Shown: piece by piece, positions 1 to 7,997 of the stretch | Layout: every line of letters begins with the position of its first letter | How positions within the stretch are numbered: position 1 is the stretch's first letter | NCBI GenBank assembly: GCA_045124465.1 | Contig: JBGVLV010000009.1 | Coordinates: forward strand, 1 to 20,692 | DNA: 20,692 nt | Reading direction: 5' to 3' | Origin: Scatosoma sp045124465 | Lineage (GTDB): Bacteria; Bacillota; Clostridia; Christensenellales; Borkfalkiaceae | Program-made: the position numbers and the translations under genes | The notes under the pieces: model-generated | Seen by the model: the letters and a program-made list of their open reading frames with translations, nothing else | What the model was told of the DNA's origin: nothing | The model's database searches: none

Positions 1-194
1 TTTTCGTATTTATCTAATCTGTCGGGCGACCAATTATCCCCGAAGATAAAGTCAAATAATCCTATTTTGTTAAAGGCAGGAATACTTTTAATAAGCATAA
101 AAACGAAAATGGCGGCAACAGCGATTACGCAAATAATCGCCGCCACCGTGAATATCGTTTGTCCTGTTTTTTCTTTGAGTTTCGTAGTATTCAT
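1..194 (-). CDS. pstC: Phosphate ABC transporter permease PstC, N-terminal fragment
   Basis: The minus strand encodes 64 residues starting at ATG 194-192 and running off the left edge. The fragment has a short charged N-terminus, one hydrophobic membrane segment (about residues 14-35) and then the typical PstC periplasmic entry: IPAF at 38-41, GLFDFIFG at 45-52, and W54-x-P56. In the family this protein forms the membrane channel of the PstSCAB high-affinity phosphate importer together with PstA. The rest of the operon lies outside the window. No pstS sits immediately upstream, so pstC appears to be the first gene of its transcript. A GTG directly before the ATG is an alternative start, and the ribosome site is weak (AAAAGTG). 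The call rests on only 64 residues, but the motif pattern is distinctive. Confidence 0.82.
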   Translation of the reverse strand, partial: MNTTKLKEKTGQTIFTVAAIICVIAVAAIFVFMLIKSIPAFNKIGLFDFIFGDNWSPDRLDKYE

Positions 195-212
195 CACTTT
201 TAGGTTTAGTCA

Positions 213-231
213 ATGTAAAGTTTATGTAAAG
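213..231 (-). promoter_or_regulatory. Pho-box-like tandem repeat upstream of pstC
   Basis: Read on the minus strand there are two perfect copies of CTTTACAT spaced 11 bp start to start (231-224 and 220-213). This is the repeat length and helical spacing of PhoB/PhoP boxes (TTTACA-N5-TTTACA fits the Gram-positive PhoP pattern). Its position just before pstC supports phosphate control. It ends only 18 nt before the ATG, which leaves little room for a downstream -10 and leader. Confidence 0.6.
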
Positions 232-294
232 ATGAAAAAAATCGCAAAATGCTTGCGACTTTTTGAAGAAGATATATAGTTATATAAATGAAAA

Positions 295-319
295 AGAACT
301 CGGATAAAATCCAAGTTCT
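295..319. terminator. Hairpin with flanking A/T tracts, terminator-like
   Basis: Arms AGAACT-c-GGAT and ATCC-a-AGTTCT enclose a 3-nt AAA loop. On the minus strand the stem is followed by TTTTTC, the better terminator tail; on the plus strand it is followed by AATTTCTTTT. No gene is visible that it would terminate, so it could instead belong to a leader or small RNA upstream of pstC. Confidence 0.45.
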
Positions 320-437
320 AATTTCTTTTGACCGCTTGAAGTGCAATTTCCTATAAATTTTTATTTTTTCTAAAAAATCCCTAAGAGAAGAGCGCTTTGC
401 GCCGTCCTTTTTTTTCGTGCGTGGAGTAAACGTTCGC

Positions 438-463
438 CGAACGGCTGAATTATCAGCGGTTCG
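438..463. other. Imperfect palindrome or hairpin of unknown role
   Basis: Arms CGAAC-g-GCTGA and TCAGC-g-GTTCG flank an ATTA loop, giving ten pairs with one G/G mismatch. There is no U-tract on either side, so it is not a typical terminator. It lies about 70 bp upstream of the ABC gene's -35 and could be an operator or RNA element. Confidence 0.4.
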
Positions 464-530
464 TGCGAGTCCCCCCTCCTATCCCGCAAAACGACTGAAC
501 GCCGTGAAAAAATTTTTTTTGGTGTTTTTC

Positions 531-560
531 TTGCTTTTTGCTCGGAGGCTATGTTATAAT
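531..560 (+). promoter_or_regulatory. Sigma-A-type promoter of the ABC transporter gene
   Basis: TTGCTT at 531-536, an 18-bp spacer, and a perfect TATAAT at 555-560. A strong AGGAGG ribosome site follows at 571-576, eight bases before the ATG at 585. Confidence 0.7.
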
Positions 561-584
561 AAATTCTAACAGGAGGTTTGACTA

Positions 585-3500
585 ATGTTAGAAGTTTCTC
601 ATCTATCAAAAATCTACAAAACCAAAGGCGGCGCGGACGTAAAGGCTTTGGACGACGTTTCCGTTCGGTTTCCCGAAACGGGTATGGTGTTCTTGCTCGG
701 TAAAAGCGGCAGCGGTAAGTCCACTTTGCTCAACGTTTGCGGCGGTTTGGACGCCCCCTCGGGCGGCGAGATCATCGTTAAGGGCAGGAGCAGTAAAAAT
801 TTCTCCCAAAGCGATTTCGACAGCTACCGCAACACGTTCATCGGGTTTATTTTCCAAGAATACAATATTCTGAACGAGTTTTCCGTAGAAGACAACATCG
901 CGCTTGCGCTCGAACTGCAAGGCAAGCCCAAAGACAAAGCGGCGATCAACAAACTTTTGGAAGAAGTCGATCTGACGGGTTATGCAAAGCGCAAACCAAA
1001 CACCCTTTCGGGCGGTCAGAAACAGCGTATCGCCATCGCGCGTGCGCTCGTCAAAGCGCCCGAGATCATTATGGCGGACGAACCGACGGGCGCGTTGGAT
1101 TCGGCGACGGGCAAACAGGTGTTCGATACGTTGAAAAAGTTATCGAAAGACAAACTGGTCATCGTCGTATCGCACGATCGGGATTTTGCGGAACAGTACG
1201 GCGACCGCGTGATCGAGCTGAAAGACGGCAAGATCATTTCCGACGTTTCCAAAACGCAGGAACAGCAAAAGAGCATTTCAGCGAACGTAACGGCGATCGG
1301 CGACACTCTTTGCGTTAAAAAGGGCGCGAGCCTGTCCGACAAGGATTTCGAGGAGATCAAGGCGTTCCTCAAAGGCGCGGACGGCGATATTGTGATCGCG
1401 ACGGGCGAGAAGGACGTGAAAACGTTCAAAGAAGTCAGCCGAATCACGGACAAAGGCGAAAAGGAAGTATTCCGCGACACGGACGAGAACAAGTTCGAAA
1501 AGAAAGCGTACAAACCCGAGGACAGCAAGTTCATTCGTTCCAAACTGCCCATGCGGCACGCGATGAAGATCGGCGCGTCGGGTTTAAAGACCAAGCCCTT
1601 CCGTCTTATTTTTACGGTGTTACTTTCCACGATCGCGTTCGTAATGTTCGGGTTATTCTCCACGATGATGCTGTACGACAAAGAGTCTACCCTCTACCAA
1701 AGCATCGAGGATTCGGGAACGAACATTCTGCGCGTGACCAAAAAATACAAACTCACCCATCACAATCAATCGTCGGACGACGATATTTATACTTACGATG
1801 AGGAATGTGATTCGTTGTTGACGCAAGCGGAAGTCAACGAGCTTGCCGCCACGTTCGGCAACGAGGCGTTCGGCGCGTTATATCTTTCGAAGTCGTGGTC
1901 GGGATTCGTCGATACGAAGACCATCAATTTTACCACGACGGAAGAAGTCGGCGCGTATTATCAACCCGACCTTGCGTTCGTCGCGTACGTACCCGAAAAC
2001 CACGCTATGCGGCAAAAGATACGCGCGGGCAATTACCCCGCCGCCGACAACGAGATCTGCATTTCTTCCTACACGGCGAGCGTGCTCATAAAATACAAGC
2101 TGGACGGCGCGCAGGACGAAAACGCGTTGTTAAACAAGGAATTTTCGTTATCGCTCAACGGCTTGGGTAACGTTACGTTCAAGATAAGCGGTATTTTCGA
2201 AAGCAACGACGGCGAACTGTCGCAAAAATACTCGTCCCTGCAAGCGACGACCACGCACCAAGACGAGGACGCCAAGGAATTGCAGGAAAAGTTGGAGAAC
2301 GAGTTGAAAGACGGTCTGCACCTCGTGGCGTTCCTCAACGAGAATATGCTGACAACGTTCAAAAAATATTCGACTTCTTCTACGCAAACGAGCGTATTCC
2401 AAGCGTTGCGCGATTATAAATATTCCCTTTGCTATTATTCGAACGATAATTACGACGAACACGCATACTATCTGAAAAACAGCGAGATACCCGAAGGATA
2501 TTCCCTCTATTTGAAAAACGGAAAGACCTCGCTTTCCGACAACGAAGTTCTCGTTTCGCCAAACGTTTTATTACAGATACTCAACAACGAACAAAACGTC
2601 ATCAGCCAAGCGGAGCCGGAATACAATGAAATGAAAGCCGCGTCTTCCGAACCGGTCTCCGGCGAATTTTGGGAGTTTTACAACGGCTACATACCGTCCG
2701 AAGAAGACGAGGCATATTATAACGGTTATCAGATATATCTCCAAATAATGGCGAAAGACGAGTATAAATCCGCATTAGAAAAGCAGAACGCATTAAACAA
2801 AACGGTGGCGGTGACGCTTTTCGAAAAAGAATACGAATATACCTTACGAGACTGGTTGGAGTACTCGGCGTACGGATATTTCTATGGCGAGGGGCAAGAA
2901 ATAACGCTTGCAAGCGAAGACAAACAGAGTATTCTCAGTCAGATCGCGTCCGAGTTGGAAACGCTCTCCTTTACGTTTACGGGCAAAGCGATGTCCGTTG
3001 AGGGTGAATCGACGGCGATCGGCAGAGGTGCGAAAGAGTTGAAGATCGTAGGATTCCTGCTCAGCGAAAGCGATTATCATATATCTTTATCCGACGAAGT
3101 ATACGAACATTTCAAGACAATAAGCGACGCGGAAAATCCCGGCTGGAATTCGGTCAAGAGTTGGACGGAAACAAAGTACGTACAGTCTGCGGACGCAATA
3201 TACAACACCGTTTTCCTCCCCTACGATTCTTCGCTGAAAAGCCAGCTTACGGCGTTCACCTATAACTATGCGGAGGACGACAGCAGGCTTTGTCTTTCCA
3301 ACACCGTCGCCAGCGCTTTGGAACTTGTCAACAGTATGGTCGACGAACTCAGCACGGTGTTTATGTGGATCGGTATCGTTATGGCGGTATTCGCGGCGTT
3401 GCTCCTTTCCAACTTTATCTCCGTATCCATTTCGCACAAGAAACGGGATATCGGTATCCTGCGCGCGGTCGGTGCGAGAAGTTTCGACGTATTCAAAATA

Positions 3501-3749
3501 TTCTTCTCGGAATCCTTCCTTATCGCGATTATCTCCATCATTATTTCCATGATCGGGTGTTTCGTCGCTTGCTCCGTCCTCAACCAAACGATGAGTAACG
3601 CGCTTTCGGGCGTATCGCTGTTTGTGTTCGGACCGGTGTCCATTCTCATTCTGGTGGGCGTAGCCGTTGTGACCGCGATCGTCGCGACGTTCCTGCCCGT
3701 GTACAACGCGGCGAAGAAAAAGCCCGTCGATTCCATTCGAGCTTTATAA
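585..3749 (+). CDS. ABC transporter, fused ATPase and FtsX/MacB-like permease
   Basis: The 1054-residue protein joins an N-terminal ATPase to a permease. The ATPase shows Walker A G39-KSGSGKS-T47, Q-loop Q91, signature LSGGQKQ at 141-147, Walker B with D165-E166, and the switch His197. After a charged linker (about 220-335) comes a membrane helix at about 341-363. A very large extracytoplasmic region of about 550 residues follows, then three helices near 925-947, 975-997 and 1015-1040. DIGILRAVGAR after the second helix is the typical FtsX-domain loop. Four helices with NBD first match the MacB arrangement; the working unit would be a homodimer that moves or extrudes substrates by mechanotransmission. 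The start is fixed by AGGAGG. No two-component system or partner protein is adjacent, so the substrate (peptide antibiotic, lipid or other) cannot be told. Confidence 0.88.
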   Translation: MLEVSHLSKIYKTKGGADVKALDDVSVRFPETGMVFLLGKSGSGKSTLLNVCGGLDAPSGGEIIVKGRSSKNFSQSDFDSYRNTFIGFIFQEYNILNEFSVEDNIALALELQGKPKDKAAINKLLEEVDLTGYAKRKPNTLSGGQKQRIAIARALVKAPEIIMADEPTGALDSATGKQVFDTLKKLSKDKLVIVVSHDRDFAEQYGDRVIELKDGKIISDVSKTQEQQKSISANVTAIGDTLCVKKGASLSDKDFEEIKAFLKGADGDIVIATGEKDVKTFKEVSRITDKGEKEVFRDTDENKFEKKAYKPEDSKFIRSKLPMRHAMKIGASGLKTKPFRLIFTVLLSTIAFVMFGLFSTMMLYDKESTLYQSIEDSGTNILRVTKKYKLTHHNQSSDDDIYTYDEECDSLLTQAEVNELAATFGNEAFGALYLSKSWSGFVDTKTINFTTTEEVGAYYQPDLAFVAYVPENHAMRQKIRAGNYPAADNEICISSYTASVLIKYKLDGAQDENALLNKEFSLSLNGLGNVTFKISGIFESNDGELSQKYSSLQATTTHQDEDAKELQEKLENELKDGLHLVAFLNENMLTTFKKYSTSSTQTSVFQALRDYKYSLCYYSNDNYDEHAYYLKNSEIPEGYSLYLKNGKTSLSDNEVLVSPNVLLQILNNEQNVISQAEPEYNEMKAASSEPVSGEFWEFYNGYIPSEEDEAYYNGYQIYLQIMAKDEYKSALEKQNALNKTVAVTLFEKEYEYTLRDWLEYSAYGYFYGEGQEITLASEDKQSILSQIASELETLSFTFTGKAMSVEGESTAIGRGAKELKIVGFLLSESDYHISLSDEVYEHFKTISDAENPGWNSVKSWTETKYVQSADAIYNTVFLPYDSSLKSQLTAFTYNYAEDDSRLCLSNTVASALELVNSMVDELSTVFMWIGIVMAVFAALLLSNFISVSISHKKRDIGILRAVGARSFDVFKIFFSESFLIAIISIIISMIGCFVACSVLNQTMSNALSGVSLFVFGPVSILILVGVAVVTAIVATFLPVYNAAKKKPVDSIRAL

Positions 3750-3770
3750 GAGCCAAATCAAGCCGAAAAG

Positions 3771-3796
3771 ACGCCCTCCCGTGTTCGGGAGGGCGT
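3771..3796. terminator. Bidirectional intrinsic terminator
   Basis: An 11-bp perfect GC-rich stem (ACGCCCTCCCG with its complement) closes a TGTT loop between two convergent genes. The plus-strand tail is TTCCTTATTGATCTTTT and the minus-strand tail CTTTTC. It probably ends both the ABC transporter and the alcohol dehydrogenase transcripts. Confidence 0.85.
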
Positions 3797-3819
3797 TCCT
3801 TATTGATCTTTTAGCAATA

Positions 3820-5037
3820 TCAGAAGTCGACTTCGGTATCGTAATAGCAGCATTTAAGCAGTTTTTCCATTTCCGCAACGGAAATTTTGCGGGGATTCGA
3901 ACCCGTGCAAGCGTCCGCGACCGCGTTCTTCGCGATCTCGGGAAGTCTTTCGAGGAACACGTTTTCGGGTACGAACCCGTTTTCGCAAGGATAGCTATCC
4001 GCGCCGTAGTGCTTGATACATTGCGGGATATTAAGCGCGTCGTTCATACCGCGCAGGTACGCGATAAGGTTCGCGACCTTCTCATCGTCGTTCGCGCCGC
4101 CGAGACCCATATAGTCTACGATCTCGCCGTAACGCTTTTTCGCCGTTTCGTCTTTCGCATTGAACGCGATGACTTTGGGCAAATACATAGCGTTCGCCGC
4201 GCCGTGAATGATATGCGCGCCGAGGTCCTCGAACACTGCGCCCGTCTTATGCGCCATCGAATGTACGATACCCAAAAGCGCGTTGGAGAACGCCATACCC
4301 GCAAGACATTGCGCGTTGTGCATAGACGCGCGTTTATCCATATCGCCGTTGTAAGAGCCTACGAGGTCTTTCTGGATCATCTTGATCGCAAAGATCGCGA
4401 GCGGATCGGTGAAATCGCAGTTCGCCGTGGACACGTACGCCTCGATCGCGTGGGTCATTGCGTCCATACCCGTATGCGCCGTCAATTTCTTGGGCATCGT
4501 TTCCGCAAGTTCGGGATCGACGATCGCGACGTCGGGCGTGATCTCGAAGTCCGCGAGCGGGTATTTGATACCCTTTTCGTAATCGGTGATGACCGAGAAC
4601 GCCGTGACCTCCGTAGCCGTGCCCGAAGTGGAAGGGATCGCGCAGAAATGCGCCTTTTTACGAAGTTCGGGAATACCGAAAACAACGCACATCTGTTCAA
4701 AGGTGATCTCGGGATATTCGTATTTGATCCACATCGCCTTTGCCGCGTCGATGGGCGAGCCGCCGCCGATCGCAACGATCCAGTCGGGCTGGAACTTCGT
4801 CATCGCCGCCGCGCCGCGCATAACGGTGTCTACCGAAGGATCGGGTTCGATACCCTCGAAAAGCTCGACTTCCATTCCCGCCTCTTTCAGATAAGAAGTT
4901 ACCTTATCGAGAAAGCCGAAACGTTTCATCGAACCGCCGCCCACGCAAACCATCGCGCGCGTGCCTTTGAGGTTTTTCAGGGCTGCAAGAGCGCCCTTGC
5001 CGTGATAGAGATCACGAGGTAAAGTAAAACGTGCCAT
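3820..5037 (-). CDS. Iron-dependent (group III) alcohol dehydrogenase
   Basis: The 405-residue protein belongs to the iron-containing alcohol dehydrogenase family (butanol dehydrogenase and 1,2-propanediol oxidoreductase relatives), which interconverts aldehydes and alcohols with NAD(P)H in the cytoplasm. Visible features are the dinucleotide loop GGGSP at 91-95, the STSGTATE stretch around 136-143, and the metal ligands D192 and H196 (in MDAMTH), H263 (MAHKTG) and H278 (IIHG). About five extra residues (EDLGA) lie between the last two histidines compared with the shortest members I remember. The start is supported by AAGGAG eight to nine bases upstream. It has its own promoter and a terminator at 3771-3796, so it is probably monocistronic. 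A fermentative role is likely; the exact substrate is unknown. Confidence 0.9.
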   Translation of the reverse strand: MARFTLPRDLYHGKGALAALKNLKGTRAMVCVGGGSMKRFGFLDKVTSYLKEAGMEVELFEGIEPDPSVDTVMRGAAAMTKFQPDWIVAIGGGSPIDAAKAMWIKYEYPEITFEQMCVVFGIPELRKKAHFCAIPSTSGTATEVTAFSVITDYEKGIKYPLADFEITPDVAIVDPELAETMPKKLTAHTGMDAMTHAIEAYVSTANCDFTDPLAIFAIKMIQKDLVGSYNGDMDKRASMHNAQCLAGMAFSNALLGIVHSMAHKTGAVFEDLGAHIIHGAANAMYLPKVIAFNAKDETAKKRYGEIVDYMGLGGANDDEKVANLIAYLRGMNDALNIPQCIKHYGADSYPCENGFVPENVFLERLPEIAKNAVADACTGSNPRKISVAEMEKLLKCCYYDTEVDF

Positions 5038-5084
5038 AAAAAAATCTCCTTATTATATATATTTTTTCTTCCTCACATATTCTA

Positions 5085-5112
5085 TTTTAACGATATATCC
5101 TCACAAAGTCAA
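5085..5112 (-). promoter_or_regulatory. Promoter of the alcohol dehydrogenase gene
   Basis: On the minus strand TTGACT (5112-5107) and TAAAAT (5090-5085) are separated by about 16-17 bp. The leader carries AAGGAG just before the start codon. This sits between the epimerase stop and the dehydrogenase start, so the dehydrogenase need not depend on upstream readthrough. Confidence 0.6.
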
Positions 5113-5141
5113 TCGTTCGCGGCAAAGAAACCGAAAAATTT

Positions 5142-5993
5142 TTACCGATAATATTTTATCGTTCGCACGATACGCTTTTCTTCTCCCGCCGCGACCGTCG
5201 CTACCCCTTCTCTTTTTCCGAACTCTCCCGCTATCTTACCGTCGGTATCGGGCAGAACGAGCCAAGGCTCGATACAGATCATACGCGCCGCGCCCGGCCG
5301 CCAAAGCAACAGGTTGTCAAAGCCCCCGAAGGAAATTTCCGCCGACGGGTTTTGCGCTTTATCGCAAAGCAATACCCGATCCGATTGCACGCCCGAAAGA
5401 ATGACCGTCTTATCGTCCGTGAAAAACGCGGGGTCGAGCCAAAACGTTTTACCTTTGCCCAAATACTTTTGTTCCCCCGTCAACAGTCCCTCGTCGTTGT
5501 GCGGGTGATGAACGAACTCCTCCTCCCGTTCGAAAACGAGCCGATAATTCCCGATCTCCTCCGACAAAGCGAAAGACTCGTGGCCGCCCAAGGAAAAAGG
5601 CATCGGACGGTCGGACAGGTTGCGTATCCTACTCTCGATATGCAGTTCGTCGCCGACGATACGGTAGGTCTGCGAGAAACGGAATCCGAACGGATACCCG
5701 CGCTTTGTTTCCTCGTTCGAGGAAAAAGAAAAGGTCAAACAGTCCTCGCCGCATTCCGTCAGCGCGAACTTTTCACGTCTGACAAGACCGTGACGGGGCA
5801 TGGGATACCGTTTCCCGTCCACGACCATACTCGTATTCCCGCAAACGGGGAAAAGTATCGGCGCGTGACCCGCCCATTCGCCCGTTTCGTTCTGCCATAA
5901 ACGTTCTTTGCCGTACGCGTTCACGCCGACGAGCTGTGCGCCCGTATCGTCTACGGAGATTTCGAGCGCGGAATTTTTTATCGTATAAATCAT
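5142..5993 (-). CDS. Aldose 1-epimerase-like protein (LacX/YeaD type)
   Basis: The 283-residue protein has the galactose-mutarotase-like beta-sandwich signature: FPVCGN at 48-53, R67-H68-G69 in MPRHGLVR, G-G-H138 in the middle, and E242 in IEPW near the end. The two histidines and the glutamate are in the places of the mutarotase catalytic residues. Family members interconvert the anomers of hexoses, although many of this subgroup have no proven substrate. I chose ATG 5993 because AAGGAG lies seven bases upstream; a frame open to 6044 has no such site. It follows the nag operon across a terminator and may be transcribed by readthrough or by a weak local promoter. A role with hexose or amino-sugar phosphates is inference from position only. 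Confidence 0.78.
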   Translation of the reverse strand: MIYTIKNSALEISVDDTGAQLVGVNAYGKERLWQNETGEWAGHAPILFPVCGNTSMVVDGKRYPMPRHGLVRREKFALTECGEDCLTFSFSSNEETKRGYPFGFRFSQTYRIVGDELHIESRIRNLSDRPMPFSLGGHESFALSEEIGNYRLVFEREEEFVHHPHNDEGLLTGEQKYLGKGKTFWLDPAFFTDDKTVILSGVQSDRVLLCDKAQNPSAEISFGGFDNLLLWRPGAARMICIEPWLVLPDTDGKIAGEFGKREGVATVAAGEEKRIVRTIKYYR

Positions 5994-6027
5994 AGTATAA
6001 CTCCTTTTCGATCTTCTTTTATCGGCA

Positions 6028-6060
6028 GAAAAGGCGCAAGGCAAAGTCCCGCGCCTTTTC
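6028..6060 (-). terminator. Intrinsic terminator after nagA
   Basis: A 10-bp perfect stem (GAAAAGGCGC with GCGCCTTTTC) closes a 13-nt loop, 38 bases downstream of the nagA stop. The minus-strand arm itself ends in CTTTTC, giving a short U-tract. The aldose epimerase gene starts beyond it, so termination may be partial. Confidence 0.65.
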
Positions 6061-6097
6061 CATTTGAGGAAATAAGTAGTGTGATCTGTTTTATGGT

Positions 6098-7243
6098 TTA
6101 CGCCTTATAGACGATATTCCCTTCCCGTACCGTATACAGCACGTCGAATTTATCGTTGAGCACGACGAAGTCTGCCTGTTTCCCGACGCGGATACTTCCC
6201 GTTACGCCGTCGATCCCGAGGGTTTTCGCGGGGTTTATGGTCGCGTAATCGACCGCTTGGGTAAGCGGTACGCCCGCTTTTTCGACCATATTCTGCACCG
6301 CGCGGTTCATACGCAATACGCTCCCCGCCAACGTGCCGTCCGCAAGTCTTGCCTCGCCGTTCTTCACGTACACCGTCTGACCGCCCAGCTCGCTCACGCC
6401 GTCGGGTATACCCTTCGCGCGCATAGCGTCGGTGATGAGGGTGAGCTTGTCTTTCGGCTTGTTCTTGACAAGCAAACGGATCGCGGGTACGGAAACGTGA
6501 ATGGTGTCCGCGATGAGTTCGCAGTTCAGCTCGTCGATCAACATCGCGCTACCGACCGTGCCGATCTCTCTATGGTGCAACGCGCTCTGTGCGTTATAGG
6601 TATGCGTAACGTTTTTCGCGCCGACCGCGACCGCCTTTTCGATGTCGTCGAACTTCGCGCCCGTATGCCCGATCGAGGTCACGACGCCTTGTTCGGACAG
6701 GTGGCGGATAAGTTCTTCCGCGCCCGCCGTTTCGGGGGCGAGGGTCACGATCTTGATCGCGCCGCCGCTCGCCGCGTTATATCCGTCGAACGTCTGCACG
6801 TCGGGAGCCGCTACGTATTCCAGAGGCTGCGCGCCCTTATGCGCCGCCGCGATGAACGGACCTTCGAGATGGATACCGAGCAGTTTCGCGCCGAACGCGG
6901 GATCGTTTTCCCGATAGTCCTTGACCGCTTTCATCGCTTTGAGGATATTCTCTTTGCTTTGGGTCATCGTGGTCGCCAAAAATCCCGTCGTACCTTCCGC
7001 CGCGACCGTTTCGGCGATGGTTTCGAGCGCCTCCGCCGTTCCGTCCATAGCGTCCGCGCCGCCCGCGCCGTGGATATGTTCGTCGATGAATCCGGGCAAA
7101 ACCACCGCGTTTTCGGGCAGAGTAATAAGCTCCGCGCCCTCGGCGCTACCGTTTATACTTTCTATCTTCGTTCCGAAAACGAGGTCGCATTTTTTCAAGC
7201 CCTCGCCCTCTACGTAGACGACCGCATTTTTAAAAGCTTTCAT
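6098..7243 (-). CDS. nagA: N-acetylglucosamine-6-phosphate deacetylase
   Basis: The 381-residue amidohydrolase removes the acetyl group of GlcNAc-6-phosphate to give glucosamine-6-phosphate and acetate. Metal and catalytic motifs are in family order: H56-I-H58 in PGFIDEHIHG, E127 in HLEGP, H193 in IGHTG, H214 followed by the typical NAxSALHHRE stretch, and the catalytic D272 in LITDAM. DGTLAGS at 302-308 is also typical. Length matches the usual 380 or so. The start at 7243 is chosen because GAGGTGG lies just upstream and residue 2 onward aligns with the family; the open frame extends to 7297 inside nagB without support. It begins eight bases after the nagB stop, so the two are translated from one message. 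Confidence 0.95.
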   Translation of the reverse strand: MKAFKNAVVYVEGEGLKKCDLVFGTKIESINGSAEGAELITLPENAVVLPGFIDEHIHGAGGADAMDGTAEALETIAETVAAEGTTGFLATTMTQSKENILKAMKAVKDYRENDPAFGAKLLGIHLEGPFIAAAHKGAQPLEYVAAPDVQTFDGYNAASGGAIKIVTLAPETAGAEELIRHLSEQGVVTSIGHTGAKFDDIEKAVAVGAKNVTHTYNAQSALHHREIGTVGSAMLIDELNCELIADTIHVSVPAIRLLVKNKPKDKLTLITDAMRAKGIPDGVSELGGQTVYVKNGEARLADGTLAGSVLRMNRAVQNMVEKAGVPLTQAVDYATINPAKTLGIDGVTGSIRVGKQADFVVLNDKFDVLYTVREGNIVYKA

Positions 7244-7251
7244 ATTCCACC

Positions 7252-7977
7252 TCAACCGAGCAGTTTCGCCGCCGCCTCGTCGCACACCAGCGTGCAATCG
7301 GGGTGCAGTTGCAATACGCTTGCGGGTACGTTCTCCGTTACTTCGCCTTTTACCATATTATAAACGGCGTTCGCCTTATTCGCGCCGTTTGCGAGCACGA
7401 GGATCTTTTTCGCGTTCATGATATTTTTCAGACCCATCGTGAACGCCTGACGGGGTACTTCGTCGATACTCGCGAACAGACGGGAATTATCCTTGATCGT
7501 GCTTTCGGTCAGATCGACGATATGCGTAACGCTCCCGAACGGCGTACCCGGTTCGTTGAACGCGATATGCCCGTTCGAGCCGATCCCGAGAAGTTGGATA
7601 TCCTGTTGCAATTCGCCGAGCAACGCGTTATAGCGCGCGCACTCCGCGGGTCTGTCCGCCGCCTTGCCGTTCTCGATATTCGTGTTGAAAAGCTCGATAT
7701 CGATATGGTCGAACAGATTGTCGCGCATAAAATACACGTAGCTTTGGTCGGAGGAAATATCCAGTCCCGCGTACTCGTCGAGGTTGACGGTGCGGATATT
7801 TTTATAGCTCGTGCCGTTGTTCTTATGGTCGGCGATCATCTCTTTATACAGACCGATGGGGGTCGTACCCGTCGCCAAGCCGAGTACCGCGTCGGGTTTG
7901 GTCTTGACGACCTGCGACATTATTTCGAACGCCTTACGGCTCATTTCTTCGTAATCTTTGACAACGATGACTTTCAT
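7252..7977 (-). CDS. nagB: Glucosamine-6-phosphate deaminase
   Basis: The 241-residue cytoplasmic enzyme turns glucosamine-6-phosphate into fructose-6-phosphate and ammonia, feeding amino sugars into glycolysis. Phosphate-binding LGLATGTTP spans 32-40, NLDEY is at 65-69 with the proton-abstracting D67, and GSNGHIAFNEPG at 133-144 carries the ring-opening H137 and E142. The Asn before the Gly-His (E. coli has Asp) is common in Gram-positive NagB. The protein is shorter than E. coli NagB (266), lacking its C-terminal extension, as in Bacillus. The ribosome site AAAGGAG precedes the ATG. It lies 20 bases after the kinase stop and 8 before nagA. Confidence 0.95.
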   Translation of the reverse strand: MKVIVVKDYEEMSRKAFEIMSQVVKTKPDAVLGLATGTTPIGLYKEMIADHKNNGTSYKNIRTVNLDEYAGLDISSDQSYVYFMRDNLFDHIDIELFNTNIENGKAADRPAECARYNALLGELQQDIQLLGIGSNGHIAFNEPGTPFGSVTHIVDLTESTIKDNSRLFASIDEVPRQAFTMGLKNIMNAKKILVLANGANKANAVYNMVKGEVTENVPASVLQLHPDCTLVCDEAAAKLLG

Positions 7978-7997
7978 TTGTTTTTCTCCTTTGCGTT

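Larger units (their letters stand above)
195..584. other. Intergenic region between pstC and the ABC transporter gene
   Basis: No credible coding frame is seen in this 390 bp gap. It holds the Pho-box-like repeat, a hairpin at 295-319, a second hairpin at 438-463 and the promoter of the ABC transporter gene. The short open frames across it have no ribosome site and resemble nothing I recognise. Confidence 0.6.

Noticed and set aside
67..279. Plus-strand 70-codon frame at the left edge
   Set aside because: Lies opposite the pstC fragment, which shows clear family motifs; no ribosome site.
421..490. Possible tRNA remnant (GGTTCGTGCGAGTCCC resembles a T-arm)
   Set aside because: No acceptor, D-arm or anticodon stem can be formed and the T-loop has the wrong length.
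3781..5022. Plus-strand open frame of 413 codons opposite the alcohol dehydrogenase
   Set aside because: Antisense and codon-aligned to a clear Fe-ADH gene; it begins inside the terminator hairpin and has no ribosome site.
5994..6044. Longer start for the aldose epimerase-like gene
   Set aside because: The first 17 residues would overlap the ribosome site that serves the ATG at 5993 and show no family similarity.
7244..7297. Longer start for nagA
   Set aside because: The extra 18 residues overlap the end of nagB in another frame and do not resemble NagA; GAGGTGG supports the start at 7243.
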